Assembly (NCBI RefSeq): GCF_000259195.1
Contig: NZ_JH650767.1
Span: 94,753-158,752, forward strand
Reading direction: 5' to 3'
Origin: Pseudomonas donghuensis
Lineage (GTDB): Bacteria > Pseudomonadota > Gammaproteobacteria > Pseudomonadales > Pseudomonadaceae
DNA: 64,000 nt
Shown: positions 1-10,323 of the stretch, piece after piece
How positions within the stretch are numbered: the first letter of the stretch is position 1
How the letters are laid out: each line of letters starts with the position of its first letter
Program-made: the position numbers and the translations under genes
The notes under the pieces: generated by a model
Told to the model about the DNA's origin: nothing
The model's input: only the letters and a program-made list of their open reading frames with translations
Database searches by the model: none

Positions 1-391
1 TGACAAGGTCAGCCAGGCTGATGCCGCTGAGGAATTCGTGAATCTGCTGGCTGAGGTCGCACCACAGGTGGTGGGTCAGGCAGGGGTCGCCGGCGTGGCA
101 ATCACCCAGGCCCTGACAACGCGTGGCATCGACCGATTCGTTGACCGCGTCGATGACCTGGGCGACCTGAATGCTCTCCATGCTTCGCGACAGCTGATAG
201 CCGCCGCCGGGGCCGCGCACACTGGAAACCAGACTGCTACGGCGCAGCTTTGCAAACAGCTGCTCCAGATAAGAGAGGGAAATGCCTTGGCGCTCGGAAA
301 TGTCGGCCAGAGACACCGGCCCATTCTGCGCATGCAACGCCAGGTCGAGCATGGCGGTCACGGCGTATCGGCCTTTTGTAGTCAGTCGCAT
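1..391 (-). CDS. iscR: Rrf2-family Fe-S cluster regulator IscR (3' end outside window)
   Basis: Transcriptional regulator that senses the cell's Fe-S status by binding a [2Fe-2S] cluster; it controls the isc assembly operon. The visible part starts [20 protein letters not shown], the typical Rrf2 winged helix, and carries three cysteines in the stretch [13 protein letters not shown] (about residues 93-105), the IscR cluster ligands. The gene runs off the left edge, so only about 130 codons and no stop are present; iscS and iscU would be expected beyond the edge. The ATG at 391 is the family start. Two tandem IscR-type operators lie at 436-485, which fits autoregulation. Confidence 0.95.
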   Translation of the reverse strand, partial: MRLTTKGRYAVTAMLDLALHAQNGPVSLADISERQGISLSYLEQLFAKLRRSSLVSSVRGPGGGYQLSRSMESIQVAQVIDAVNESVDATRCQGLGDCHAGDPCLTHHLWCDLSQQIHEFLSGISLADLV

Positions 392-435
392 GGCTAGTAG
401 GTACCACGGGGTTACGGAATGGGAGCGAGTATGCT

Positions 436-485
436 ATTCCCGAGCGTTTAAGTCAACTATAAGACCTAGTGCTTTAGTCGGGTTT
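436..485. promoter_or_regulatory. Two abutting IscR type-1-like operators upstream of iscR
   Basis: Two 25-bp segments, 436-460 and 461-485, lie end to end. On the minus strand the first reads ATAGTTGACT...GCTCGGGAAT and the second AAACCCGACT...ACTAGGTCTT. Both fit the E. coli type-1 consensus ATASYYGACTRWWWYAGTCGGSTAT with some mismatches. They sit 45-95 bp upstream of the iscR start, where a promoter would be. The match was made by eye. Confidence 0.7.
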
Positions 486-509
486 ACCGCAAGAGGGCGG
501 CCGAATGAT

Positions 510-541
510 AGCAAACTAAGGGGCGCTTGCGCACGCCCCTT
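510..541 (-). terminator. Rho-independent terminator after cysE
   Basis: On the minus strand GGGGCG, a short loop and CGCCCC are followed by TTAGTTT, directly after the cysE stop. The T-run is imperfect, so strength is uncertain. Confidence 0.6.
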
Positions 542-544
542 CTG

Positions 545-1327
545 TCAATGCGTCGACGCGTCGCTACGGGCCTCGTCCTTGATCTGGGCGAAGTCTTCTT
601 CACGCAGGGCCGGCAGCTCCTTGGCGCAGTAGTCGCTGCCCAGTTTCTTCAGCGCGCCGCACATGTCCTCCAGGCGCCCGTCGACGGCCTGCAGGTGGTC
701 GAGCAGCTGACCAATGGCGCGAGCCACCGGGTCGGGCATGTCCTCGCTGACGCCATAGGCATCGAAGCCGATCTTCTCGGCCATGGCCTTGCGCCGGGCT
801 TCGACTTCGGCATCGGTCTTGACGATAATCCGCCCCGGAATACCCACGGCAGTCGCACCGGCCGGCACCGCCTTGGTCACCACCGCATTGGAGCCGATCT
901 TGGCCCCGGCGCCGACGGTGAACGGCCCCAGCACCTTGGCCCCGGCGCCCACCACCACGCCGTCTTCCAGGGTCGGATGACGCTTGCCCTTGTTCCAGGT
1001 GGTGCCCCCCAGGGTTACGCCCTGGTACAGGGTGACGTCGTCGCCGATTTCAGCGGTTTCGCCAATAACGATGCCCATGCCATGGTCAATGAAAAATCGC
1101 CGGCCAACCTTGGCGCCGGGGTGGATCTCGATCCCGGTCAGCCAGCGCCCGAAGTTCGACACCAGCCGGGCCAGCCACTTCCAGTCCCGCAACCACAGGG
1201 CGTGCGCCGCGCGATGCAGCCAGATCGCATGCATGCCCGGGTAGCAGGTCAGCACTTCAAAGGCATTGCGCGCCGCCGGGTCACGGTGGAAAACGCTCTG
1301 GATATCTTCACGCAGACGCTCGAACAT
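545..1327 (-). CDS. cysE: Serine O-acetyltransferase
   Basis: Converts L-serine and acetyl-CoA to O-acetylserine, the first committed step of cysteine synthesis. The protein (260 aa) has the N-terminal helical domain starting [20 protein letters not shown], then left-handed beta-helix hexapeptide repeats with the motifs [22 protein letters not shown] and GVTLGGTTW, which include the catalytic Asp-His region. Its ATG directly follows the trmJ stop codon with no gap, so the two are probably co-transcribed. The position next to iscR is standard in Pseudomonas, where cysteine supply feeds IscS. The C-terminal extension past the helix is longer than in the E. coli enzyme core. Confidence 0.95.
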   Translation of the reverse strand: MFERLREDIQSVFHRDPAARNAFEVLTCYPGMHAIWLHRAAHALWLRDWKWLARLVSNFGRWLTGIEIHPGAKVGRRFFIDHGMGIVIGETAEIGDDVTLYQGVTLGGTTWNKGKRHPTLEDGVVVGAGAKVLGPFTVGAGAKIGSNAVVTKAVPAGATAVGIPGRIIVKTDAEVEARRKAMAEKIGFDAYGVSEDMPDPVARAIGQLLDHLQAVDGRLEDMCGALKKLGSDYCAKELPALREEDFAQIKDEARSDASTH

Positions 1328-2101
1328 CTATTGATCCTTCCGCTTATGCGGTTCGCCACGAGCCACTTTCTGGGTTTCCGTGAGAATGCCGCGCAAAATA
1401 CTCATTTCCGAACGATTGACCGAGCTGCGCCCGTACAGCCGACGCAGACGCGGCATCAGGTGCCTGGGCTTCTCCGGGTCGAGAAAACCGATGTCGACCA
1501 GGGTCTTTTCCAGGTGTTCGTAGAACAGCTCCATTTCATCCATGGTCGCCAGCTCGCTGCTGCGCTCCGGCGCCACTTCAGTGTTTTCCGTCTTCGACAG
1601 CTGCCCCTCCAGCGCCAGCCAGGCCATGCGCACTTCATAGGCCAGCACCTGCACCGCAGCACCGAGGTTCAGCGAGCTGAAGTCCGGATTCGAGGGGATG
1701 TGCACATGAAAATGGCAGCGCTGCAGTTCTTCGTTGGTAAGGCCCGCATGCTCGCGACCAAACACCAGGGCGATCTCCTCGCCCTGAACGGCATGCTCGA
1801 TGACCTTGCTCGCGCACTCGCGCGGGTCGACCAGCGGCCAGGGGATGCGTCGCTCGCGGGCACTGGTGCCGAACACCAGGTTGCAGCCGACCAACGCGTC
1901 TTCGAGGGTGGCGACCACTTGCGCACCGGCGAGCACGTCATCGGCACCCGACGCACGGGCATCGGCCTCGTGGGACGGAAAATCCTGCGGGTCGACCAGC
2001 ACCAGCCGCGACAAGCCCATGTTTTTCATGGCACGCGCTGCGCCGCCGATATTGCCCGGGTGGCTGGTATTGACCAGAACAACACGAATATTTTGCAGCA
2101 A
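1328..2101 (-). CDS. trmJ: tRNA (cytidine/uridine-2'-O-)-methyltransferase TrmJ
   Basis: SpoU/TrmH-family SAM-dependent enzyme that 2'-O-methylates position 32 of tRNAs. The 257-aa sequence opens MLQNIRVVLVNTSHPGNIGG, with the family NTSHPGNIGGAAR motif (RNA and catalytic Arg region), and carries LVFGREHAGLTNEEL and HIPSNPDFSSLNLGAA, the knotted SAM-binding motifs. The first codon appears to be TTG (followed by CTG), because no ATG matches the conserved N terminus. It ends flush against the cysE start. Confidence in function is high; the exact start is less sure. Confidence 0.92.
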   Translation of the reverse strand: MLQNIRVVLVNTSHPGNIGGAARAMKNMGLSRLVLVDPQDFPSHEADARASGADDVLAGAQVVATLEDALVGCNLVFGTSARERRIPWPLVDPRECASKVIEHAVQGEEIALVFGREHAGLTNEELQRCHFHVHIPSNPDFSSLNLGAAVQVLAYEVRMAWLALEGQLSKTENTEVAPERSSELATMDEMELFYEHLEKTLVDIGFLDPEKPRHLMPRLRRLYGRSSVNRSEMSILRGILTETQKVARGEPHKRKDQ

Positions 2102-2246
2102 GGCGAGCGCTCACAGACGTTGCGAAGGGGGAGCAAATCTTACAGAAGCGACCGACTTTACGCTACGAAAGCAAATGTCACCCTTCTTCGCGCAAAGTTT
2201 TCTGCTAGAATGTTCGGCTTTCTTTAACGACCCAGGTGAAACGTCC

Positions 2247-3065
2247 ATGCAGCCCATGCTGAATATCGCGCTGCGCGCCGCCCGCAGCGCCAGTGAATTG
2301 ATTTTCCGCTCCATCGAGCGCCTGGATAGCATCAAGGTTGATGAAAAAGACGCCAAGGATTACGTCTCCGAAGTCGATCGCGCCGCAGAGCAGAAAATCA
2401 TCGATGCCCTGCGCAAGGCCTACCCGAACCACTCCATCTACGGCGAAGAGACCGGCCTGCATGCCGGTAGCGGCGAAGAAGGCAAGGACTACCTGTGGAT
2501 CATCGACCCACTGGATGGCACCACCAACTTCCTGCGTGGCGTTCCGCACTTTGCTGTCAGCATTGCCTGCAAATACCGTGGCCGCCTTGAGCACGCCGTG
2601 GTGCTGGACCCTGTCCGCCAGGAAGAATTCACCGCCAGCCGTGGCCGTGGCGCCCAGCTGAACGGCCGCCGCCTGCGCGTCAGCCCTCGCACCAGCCTGG
2701 AAGGCGCCCTGCTCGGTACCGGCTTCCCGTTCCGTGACAACCAGATGGCCGACCTGGACAACTACCTGGGCATGTTCCGCGCCCTGGTCGGCCAGACCGC
2801 CGGCATCCGCCGCGCCGGCGCTGCCAGCCTGGACCTGGCCTACGTTGCCGCTGGTCGTTTCGATGCCTTCTGGGAATCGGGCCTGTCGGAGTGGGACATG
2901 GCTGCAGGCGCCCTGCTGATCCAGGAAGCCGGCGGTCTGGTGAGCGATTTCACCGGCGGCCACGACTTCCTCGAGAAGGGTCACATCGTTGCCGGTAACA
3001 CCAAGTGCTTCAAGGCCGTCCTGACTGCTATCCAGCCGCACCTGCCTGCCTCGATCAAACGCTGA
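2247..3065 (+). CDS. suhB: Inositol-1-monophosphatase family protein SuhB
   Basis: Mg-dependent phosphatase of the IMPase family; in enterobacteria SuhB also acts in rRNA antitermination. The 272-aa protein has the metal-binding motifs GEETG (about 68-72) and WIIDPLDGTTNFLRG (about 82-96), and the C-terminal SEWDMAAGALLIQEAGG. The ATG at 2247 follows AGGTGAA. A plausible -10 (TAGAAT) lies about 40 bp upstream. It is transcribed divergently from trmJ and ends at a strong terminator. Confidence 0.95.
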   Translation: MQPMLNIALRAARSASELIFRSIERLDSIKVDEKDAKDYVSEVDRAAEQKIIDALRKAYPNHSIYGEETGLHAGSGEEGKDYLWIIDPLDGTTNFLRGVPHFAVSIACKYRGRLEHAVVLDPVRQEEFTASRGRGAQLNGRRLRVSPRTSLEGALLGTGFPFRDNQMADLDNYLGMFRALVGQTAGIRRAGAASLDLAYVAAGRFDAFWESGLSEWDMAAGALLIQEAGGLVSDFTGGHDFLEKGHIVAGNTKCFKAVLTAIQPHLPASIKR

Positions 3066-3082
3066 GTTTCGACCGGGCACAA

Positions 3083-3108
3083 AAAAGCACCCTTCGGGGT
3101 GCTTTTTT
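3083..3108 (+). terminator. Rho-independent terminator after suhB
   Basis: Stem AAAAGCACCC / GGGTGCTTTT with loop TTCG-type, followed by eight T residues. The A-run on the other side means it could also work in the reverse direction. Confidence 0.9.
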
Positions 3109-3131
3109 TTGGCCTTATGGACCACCTTCTC

Positions 3132-3242
3132 TCTGTGGGAGCTGGCTTGCCAGCGATGAGGCCGGTATAGCCAACACTGTAGCCGGCACCTGGACTGCGA
3201 CCGCTTCGCGCTCGATCGCCGGCAAGCCCAGCTCCTACAGAG
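3132..3242. repeat. Paired REP elements (BIME-like)
   Basis: A copy starting GTGGGAGCTGGCTTGCC and an inverted copy ending in CAAGCCCAGCTCCTAC flank a roughly 60-bp spacer. This is the common Pseudomonas REP palindrome. It sits between the converging ends of suhB and the glycine-zipper gene. Confidence 0.85.
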
Positions 3243-3251
3243 ACCGCGCCG

Positions 3252-3800
3252 TTACTGACCGGGCTGGGCCTGGCCGAGCACCAGCTTGCCTTCTTTATCC
3301 AGCGGAATCTGCGAACCCGGATCACGGTCCATGCGCACCTGACCGACCTTGTCGCCGATCGAGTACTTCACGTCATATCCGACAACTTTCTCGCTCAGGT
3401 CATTGACCGTGTTGCAGCGGGTTTGCGTGGTGGTATAGGTATCACGCTCCTGCATGCCCTCCTGCACCTTGTTACCGGCATAGCCACCACCGACAGCACC
3501 TGCCACGGTAGCGATTTTCTTACCGGTGCCGCCGCCAATCTGATTACCCAGCAGGCCACCCGCCAGCGCGCCAACCACAGTACCGGCGATCTGGTGCTGA
3601 TCCTTTACCGGCGCCTGACGCGTCACGGTGACATCCTTGCACACTTCACGAGGTGTCTTGACCGTCTGCTTGACCGGCTGCACCGCCAACACTTCGGCGA
3701 ACTCCGGTCCACCCTTGACCAGGTTGTAGGTGGCAACAGCACCTCCGGCTGTTACACCGACAGCACCCAGAACCGCACCCACCAGCATCGACTTGTTCAC
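3252..3800 (-). CDS. Glycine-zipper 2TM-domain envelope protein
   Basis: Small envelope protein (182 aa) with an N-terminal hydrophobic segment (residues about 5-25) and a glycine zipper with repeated GxxxG spacing around VVGALAGGLLGNQIGGG and VAGAVGGGYAG (about 75-105), as in SmpA/Rcf-like Gly-zipper 2TM proteins. The C-terminal half has YDVKYSIGDKVGQVRMDRDPG, common to this family. The start is GTG at 3800: AGGAGG lies five bases upstream, while the next ATG at 3788 is too far from it. The role is probably outer-membrane association; no enzymatic motif is seen. Confidence 0.85.
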   Translation of the reverse strand: MNKSMLVGAVLGAVGVTAGGAVATYNLVKGGPEFAEVLAVQPVKQTVKTPREVCKDVTVTRQAPVKDQHQIAGTVVGALAGGLLGNQIGGGTGKKIATVAGAVGGGYAGNKVQEGMQERDTYTTTQTRCNTVNDLSEKVVGYDVKYSIGDKVGQVRMDRDPGSQIPLDKEGKLVLGQAQPGQ

Positions 3801-3859
3801 CTGAACCTCCTGATCGTACCTGCAGGACAAAGCCCGCCTTCTCCCTGCCTTGGAGCATA

Positions 3860-3895
3860 AAAAAAGGCGCGAGTTCAACACTCGCGCCTTTTTGT
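3860..3895 (-). terminator. Bidirectional-looking terminator downstream of secF
   Basis: Stem AAGGCGCGAGT / ACTCGCGCCTT with loop TCAAC, A-run on one side and T-run on the other. It would end the tgt-yajC-secD-secF transcript on the minus strand. Confidence 0.85.
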
Positions 3896-3919
3896 ACGGC
3901 CAACCGCGTGGGAAAACCC

Positions 3920-4831
3920 TTATGGACGGTCGTCCACGCCCTCGGCTTTTACGGTCGGGATCAGGTCTTCGCTGCTCAGGTTCAGCCAGATCAGCACCAC
4001 GTTGGCGATGTAGATCGACGAGTAGGTACCCGCCATGACGCCGATGAACAGCGCCAGGGAGAAGCCCCACAGGTTGTCGCCACCGAAGAACAGCAGCGCG
4101 GCAATGGCCAACAGGGTCGATACCGATGTTGCCACGGTACGCAGCAGGGTCTGGGTGGTCGAGATGTTGATGTTCTCGATCAGCGAAGCCTTGCGCAGTA
4201 CCCGGAAGTTCTCCCGCACCCGGTCGAACACGACGATGGTGTCGTTGAGCGAGTAACCGATGATCGCCAGCACCGCCGCCAGTACCGTCAGGTCGAAGGT
4301 GATCTGGAAGAACGAGAGGATCCCCATGGTCACGACCACGTCGTGGATCAGCGACAGGATCGCACCCAGGGCGAACTTCCACTGAAAGCGGAAGGCCAGG
4401 TAGATCATGATGCCGCCAAGAGCCAGCAACATGCCCAGGCCGCCCTGGTCGCGCAGCTCTTCACCGACTTGCGGGCCAACGAACTCGACGCGCTTGACCA
4501 CTGCAGGGTTGTCGGAACTGACCTTTTGCAGCGCCTCGGACACACGATTACCCAGCAGCGGGTCATCGCCTGGCATGCGCACCAGCAGGTCGGTGGTAGC
4601 ACCGAAACTCTGCACCACCGCATCCTCGAAGCCGGCCTTGACCAGCTCCTCGCGGACCTCGCCAAGGTTGGCCGGACGCTCGTAGGTCAGCTCGATGAGC
4701 GTACCGCCGGTGAAGTCCAGGCCGAAGTTGAGGCCCTTGTAGAACCAGCTGAACAACGCCAGCACGGTCAGTAGCAGGGTGATGCCGAACGCAACGTTGC
4801 GCACACCCATGAAGTTAATGGTACGTAACAT
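3920..4831 (-). CDS. secF: Protein translocase subunit SecF
   Basis: Inner-membrane partner of SecD that uses the proton-motive force to help pull proteins out of SecYEG. The 303-aa protein has the family N-terminal motif LNFGLDFTGGTLIE (about 34-47), a periplasmic P1-like domain and five further membrane segments, including GYSLNDTIVVFDRVREN (about 193-209). It starts nine bases after the secD stop, in the usual yajC-secD-secF order. Confidence 0.97.
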   Translation of the reverse strand: MLRTINFMGVRNVAFGITLLLTVLALFSWFYKGLNFGLDFTGGTLIELTYERPANLGEVREELVKAGFEDAVVQSFGATTDLLVRMPGDDPLLGNRVSEALQKVSSDNPAVVKRVEFVGPQVGEELRDQGGLGMLLALGGIMIYLAFRFQWKFALGAILSLIHDVVVTMGILSFFQITFDLTVLAAVLAIIGYSLNDTIVVFDRVRENFRVLRKASLIENINISTTQTLLRTVATSVSTLLAIAALLFFGGDNLWGFSLALFIGVMAGTYSSIYIANVVLIWLNLSSEDLIPTVKAEGVDDRP

Positions 4832-4840
4832 GGCAGCCCC

Positions 4841-6706
4841 TTATACCCACAGCTTCTTGATATCACGCCCGCCGCAGGTCAGGTTGACCATTGCGCGGGT
4901 AACCATGACGGCCGTGAACATCGAGGTGAAAATCCCGAGGGACATGGTAACCGCAAAGCCCTTGACCGGGCCGGTACCCATGGCGAAGAGGATGCCACCG
5001 ACCAGCAAGGTGGTCAGGTTGGCATCGACAATCGCCGTGTAGGCACGGTTGAAGCCTTCGTGGATGGCGCGCTGCACCGACATGCCGTTGGCCAGCTCTT
5101 CGCGGATCCGCGAGAAGATCAGCACGTTGGCGTCGACCGCCATACCCATGGTCAGCACGATACCGGCGATACCCGGCAGGGTCAGTGTCGCCCCCAGCAG
5201 GGACATCAGCGCCAGCAGCATGACCATGTTACCGGCCAGGGCGATGGTCGCGATTAGACCGAAGAAGCGGTAGATGGCCATGATGAACAGCGAAACGAAC
5301 AACATGCCCCACAGGGAAGCATCGATACCCTTGGTGATGTTGTCGGCACCCAGGCTCGGGCCAATGGTGCGCTCTTCAGCGAAGTACATCGGCGCCGCCA
5401 GACCACCGGCACGCAGCAGCAGGGCCAGTTCCGACGATTCACCCTGACCGTTCAGGCCGGTGATACGGAATTGGCTGCCCAGTGGCGACTGGATGGTCGC
5501 CAGGCTGATGATCTTCTTCTCTTCGGTGAAGGTCTGCACGGCAACGTCTTTTTCGACGCCATCGACCATCTGCTTGACGTAGCGCGTGGTAGGACGCTGC
5601 TCGATGAAGATCACCGCCATGCTGCGACCGACGTTGCTACGGGTAGCACGGCTCATCAGCTCGCCGCCATGACCATCCAGACGGATGTTCACTTGCGGAC
5701 GGCCTTGCTCGTCGAAGCTGGCCTGGGCGTCGGTGACCTGGTCACCGGTGATGATCAGGCCACGCTCGACCGCAGCCGCACGACCGCCCTCGCGGAATTC
5801 GAAGGTTTCGGTGGTGGCTTTCGAGGCACCTGGCTCAGCACCCAGGCGGAATTCGAGGTTGGCGGTCTTGCCGAGGATCCGCTTGGCTTCGGCGGTGTCC
5901 TGCACGCCTGGCAGCTCGACCACGATGCGGTTGGCACCCTGGCGCTGAACCAGTGGCTCGGCTACACCCAGTTCGTTGACCCGGTTACGTACCGTGGTCA
6001 GGTTCTGCTTGATCGAGTATTCACGGATTTCCGCGACCTTGGCCGGGGTAATCGCCAGACGCAGCACGGACAAGCCGTTACGCTCGGTGGTGGTCAGCTC
6101 GAAATCGTTGAAATTCTTGCGGATCAGGCTACGGGCCTGTTCGCGGGAGTCATCATCGGAGAAGCCCAGCTGAATGCCGCCATCTTGTTGCGGCAGGCTG
6201 CGGTAGCGCACGCGCTCTTTGCGCAGCAGGCTTTTGACTTCACCTTCGTAGACTTTCAGGCGGGCCGACATGGCCTTGTCCATGTCCACTTCAAGCAGGA
6301 AGTGCACACCACCGGAAAGGTCCAGACCCAGCTTCATCGGGCTGGCGCCCAGGTTGCGCAACCATTGCGGGGTAGTCGGGGCCAGGTTGAGCGCTACTAC
6401 ATAGTCGTCGCCCAGTGCCTTGCGCACTACATCCTTGGCTGGCAGTTGGTCTTCCTGTTTGGTCAGGCGCACCAGCCCAACCTTGCCCTTCTCGCCCAGG
6501 CTCGCGGCCTTGACCTGGATTCCGGCCTCAACGAGCGCTTTGCTCACGCGGTCCAGATCAGTCTGATTGACCTGCAGCGCCGTGCTGGCACCACTGACCT
6601 GAACGGCCGGATCATCAGGGTAGAGGTTGGGAGCGGAATAAATAAAACCGATCGCCAGTACCACCAGGATCAGTGCGTATTTCCACAGAGGGTATTTGTT
6701 CAGCAT
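4841..6706 (-). CDS. secD: Protein translocase subunit SecD
   Basis: RND-related subunit of the Sec holotranslocon. The 621-aa protein has one N-terminal membrane helix, a large periplasmic P1 domain containing the signature LGLDLSGGVHFLLEVDMD (about 127-144), and a C-terminal six-helix bundle with GIVLTMGMAVDANVLIFSRIREE. The ATG at 6706 (MLNKYPLWKY) is preferred to a GTG one codon upstream because it matches the conserved N terminus. A GC-rich hairpin at about 6727-6747 lies between yajC and secD without a T-run, perhaps a processing or stabilising structure. Confidence 0.97.
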   Translation of the reverse strand: MLNKYPLWKYALILVVLAIGFIYSAPNLYPDDPAVQVSGASTALQVNQTDLDRVSKALVEAGIQVKAASLGEKGKVGLVRLTKQEDQLPAKDVVRKALGDDYVVALNLAPTTPQWLRNLGASPMKLGLDLSGGVHFLLEVDMDKAMSARLKVYEGEVKSLLRKERVRYRSLPQQDGGIQLGFSDDDSREQARSLIRKNFNDFELTTTERNGLSVLRLAITPAKVAEIREYSIKQNLTTVRNRVNELGVAEPLVQRQGANRIVVELPGVQDTAEAKRILGKTANLEFRLGAEPGASKATTETFEFREGGRAAAVERGLIITGDQVTDAQASFDEQGRPQVNIRLDGHGGELMSRATRSNVGRSMAVIFIEQRPTTRYVKQMVDGVEKDVAVQTFTEEKKIISLATIQSPLGSQFRITGLNGQGESSELALLLRAGGLAAPMYFAEERTIGPSLGADNITKGIDASLWGMLFVSLFIMAIYRFFGLIATIALAGNMVMLLALMSLLGATLTLPGIAGIVLTMGMAVDANVLIFSRIREELANGMSVQRAIHEGFNRAYTAIVDANLTTLLVGGILFAMGTGPVKGFAVTMSLGIFTSMFTAVMVTRAMVNLTCGGRDIKKLWV

Positions 6707-6769
6707 CACGCCGCCCGTTCAAGACGCGGGGCGCCTTGCGCGCCCCGTCGATTGGTAAAAAACTGAAAC

Positions 6770-7105
6770 TTAGATCGCTTTGAGCGTGCCTTTAGGCAGG
6801 GTCGCGGCTACGGCGCCCTTCTGGAACTTCAGCTCGACGTTGTCGGACACTTCCAAAACCACGAAGTCGTCGGCAACTTTGACGATCTTGCCGGCGATAC
6901 CGCCGTTGGTGACAACTTCGTCACCTTTTTGCAGGTTGCTCAGCAGGTTTTTCTGCTCTTTGGCACGTTTGGCCTGCGGGCGCCAGATCATCAGGTAGAA
7001 GATGACCAGGAAACCGACCAGGAAAATCCACTCGAAGCCAGTACCGGCTGGGCCGGCGGCTGGGGCAGCTGCGTCCGCGTATGCGGCAGGGATCAGAAAG
7101 CTCAT
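6770..7105 (-). CDS. yajC: Sec translocon accessory protein YajC
   Basis: Small single-span inner-membrane protein that associates with SecDF. The 111-aa sequence has a membrane helix (about residues 23-43, WIFLVGFLVIFYLMIW) followed by RPQAKRAKEQKNLLSNLQKG and a small beta domain with GDEVVTNGGIAGKIVKV, the YajC signature. It lies 63 bases ahead of secD and 47 bases after tgt on the same strand. Confidence 0.96.
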   Translation of the reverse strand: MSFLIPAAYADAAAPAAGPAGTGFEWIFLVGFLVIFYLMIWRPQAKRAKEQKNLLSNLQKGDEVVTNGGIAGKIVKVADDFVVLEVSDNVELKFQKGAVAATLPKGTLKAI

Positions 7106-7152
7106 TTAGCACTCCAGTTGCAAATCAGTACTTGTTAGGGATCGACAATACA

Positions 7153-9332
<2,180 letters not shown>

Positions 9333-9440
9333 GATGGTGTTCGGTTCGACAGGGCCGGAAAGTTTAGCCGAAACCGTGAAAATTGACCATGAAACCTGAT
9401 TGACCAACGGTAGGCGCCTCTTTATACTTCGCCGCCACAA

Positions 9441-9525
9441 GCCCTGATGGCGGAATTGGTAGACGCGGCGGATTCAAAATCCGTTTTCGAAAGGAGTGGG
9501 AGTTCGAGTCTCCCTCGGGGCACCA
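9441..9525 (+). tRNA. tRNA-Leu (anticodon CAA)
   Basis: An 85-base class II tRNA. The acceptor strand GCCCTGA pairs with TCGGGGC (one G-T pair), followed by A and an encoded CCA. The anticodon stem GCGGA/TCCGT closes the loop TTCAAAA, giving anticodon CAA. The long variable arm and TTCGAGTC T-loop are present. Its 3' end is the attachment core of the island that follows. Confidence 0.95.
9504..9525. other. attL: left attachment core of the tRNA-Leu island
   Basis: The 3' end of the tRNA gene, TCGAGTCTCCCTCGGG followed by GCACCA, recurs at 18733-18752 with one G missing. The 16-bp identity marks the likely crossover region. Confidence 0.85.
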
Positions 9526-9570
9526 TATAGCAGTATCTGAAAGTCTCTACCAGACTCTCAGACCCAGAGA

Positions 9571-9598
9571 AACCGGCCACTTGAGCCGGTTTTTTTTG
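9571..9598 (+). terminator. Rho-independent terminator at island left end
   Basis: Stem AACCGGC / GCCGGTT with loop CACTTGA, then a run of T. It stops read-through from the tRNA-Leu promoter into the integrase region. Confidence 0.85.
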
Positions 9599-9616
9599 TG
9601 TCTGGCTATCTACCTC

Positions 9617-9688
9617 TGTATCCCCTTATCCGTTGTATCCCTGTATCCCTGCTTGTATCCTGAGAAAAATGCCGAACTTTGGGATACA
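9617..9688. repeat. TGTATCC arm-site repeats, left end of island
   Basis: Four direct copies of TGTATCC start at 9617, 9634, 9642 and 9654, and one inverted copy (GGATACA) lies at 9682-9688. They sit between the attachment core and the integrase start and match two copies near the right end. This arrangement is typical of integrase arm-binding sites, and it overlaps the presumed integrase promoter. Confidence 0.75.
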
Positions 9689-9691
9689 AGG

Positions 9692-10323
9692 ATGAAGCGC
9701 GCAGATATCAAGCGCCGCCCTCTCGCAGACACGACGCTTGCGGGGCTGGAGCCAGAATCAAAGGAATACAGGGAGCTGGACGGAAGCGGCCTCTACTTCA
9801 GGGTCAAACCTGATGGTGGGAAATCCTGGCAGCTCCGCTACAAACGTCCGGCAGGCAATTGGGCCTGGATGGGGCTCGGGGGTTACCCGGAAGTAAGCGG
9901 TGCATTGGCACGGGACAAAGCTGCTGAACTACGCAAGGTAGTTAGCAGCGGCGCCGATCCTCTCGAACAGAAACGCTCCGCCAAAGCTGCCATTGACGCT
10001 GCCAGGACTCGGACCTTCCGAGCTGCTGCTGAAGCTTGGCTCAAGGCCAAAGAAGAAAAGGGCCTCGCTCCCTCCACTCTTAACAAAATCCGCACTTACC
10101 TCGACAAAGACATCCTCCCGGCATTGGGAGATAAGCCCCTCGACGAAATCACGCGTACCGACTGCGCAGAACTCCAGGCATCCCTCGAAGCGCGAAACGC
10201 ACACAACGTGGCGGAAAAGTGCCGCACGTGGATCAATCAGATCTTCGGCCGAGCCATCGGCCTAGGGCTCACCGAAAACGATCCAGGCAGCCGCCTGCGT
10301 GACATCGCAGCACAAGCTCCTAG
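9692..10323 (+). pseudogene. P4-type tyrosine integrase, 3' part lost
   Basis: Site-specific recombinase of the island. The surviving part (about 210 residues) has the DUF4102 arm-binding domain (LADTTLAGLEPESKEYRELD, YFRVKPDGGKSWQLRY, WMGLGGYPEVS) and the SAM-like core-binding domain (TFRAAAEAWLKAKEEKGLAP...). The catalytic domain with the Arg...His-x-x-Arg...Tyr residues is missing: the frame runs into an IS at 10320 and ends inside it at 10372. The sequence after the IS (11273 on) does not resume a recognisable integrase, so a deletion accompanied or followed the insertion. Confidence 0.9.

Noticed and set aside
527-2227. A 566-codon plus-strand frame opposite cysE and trmJ
   Set aside because: Spans two genes and their junction; no start signal or motif.
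3132-3242. Possible CRISPR repeats
   Set aside because: The repeated words here and at three other places are REP palindromes with irregular spacing; no array of equal repeats and spacers occurs in the window.
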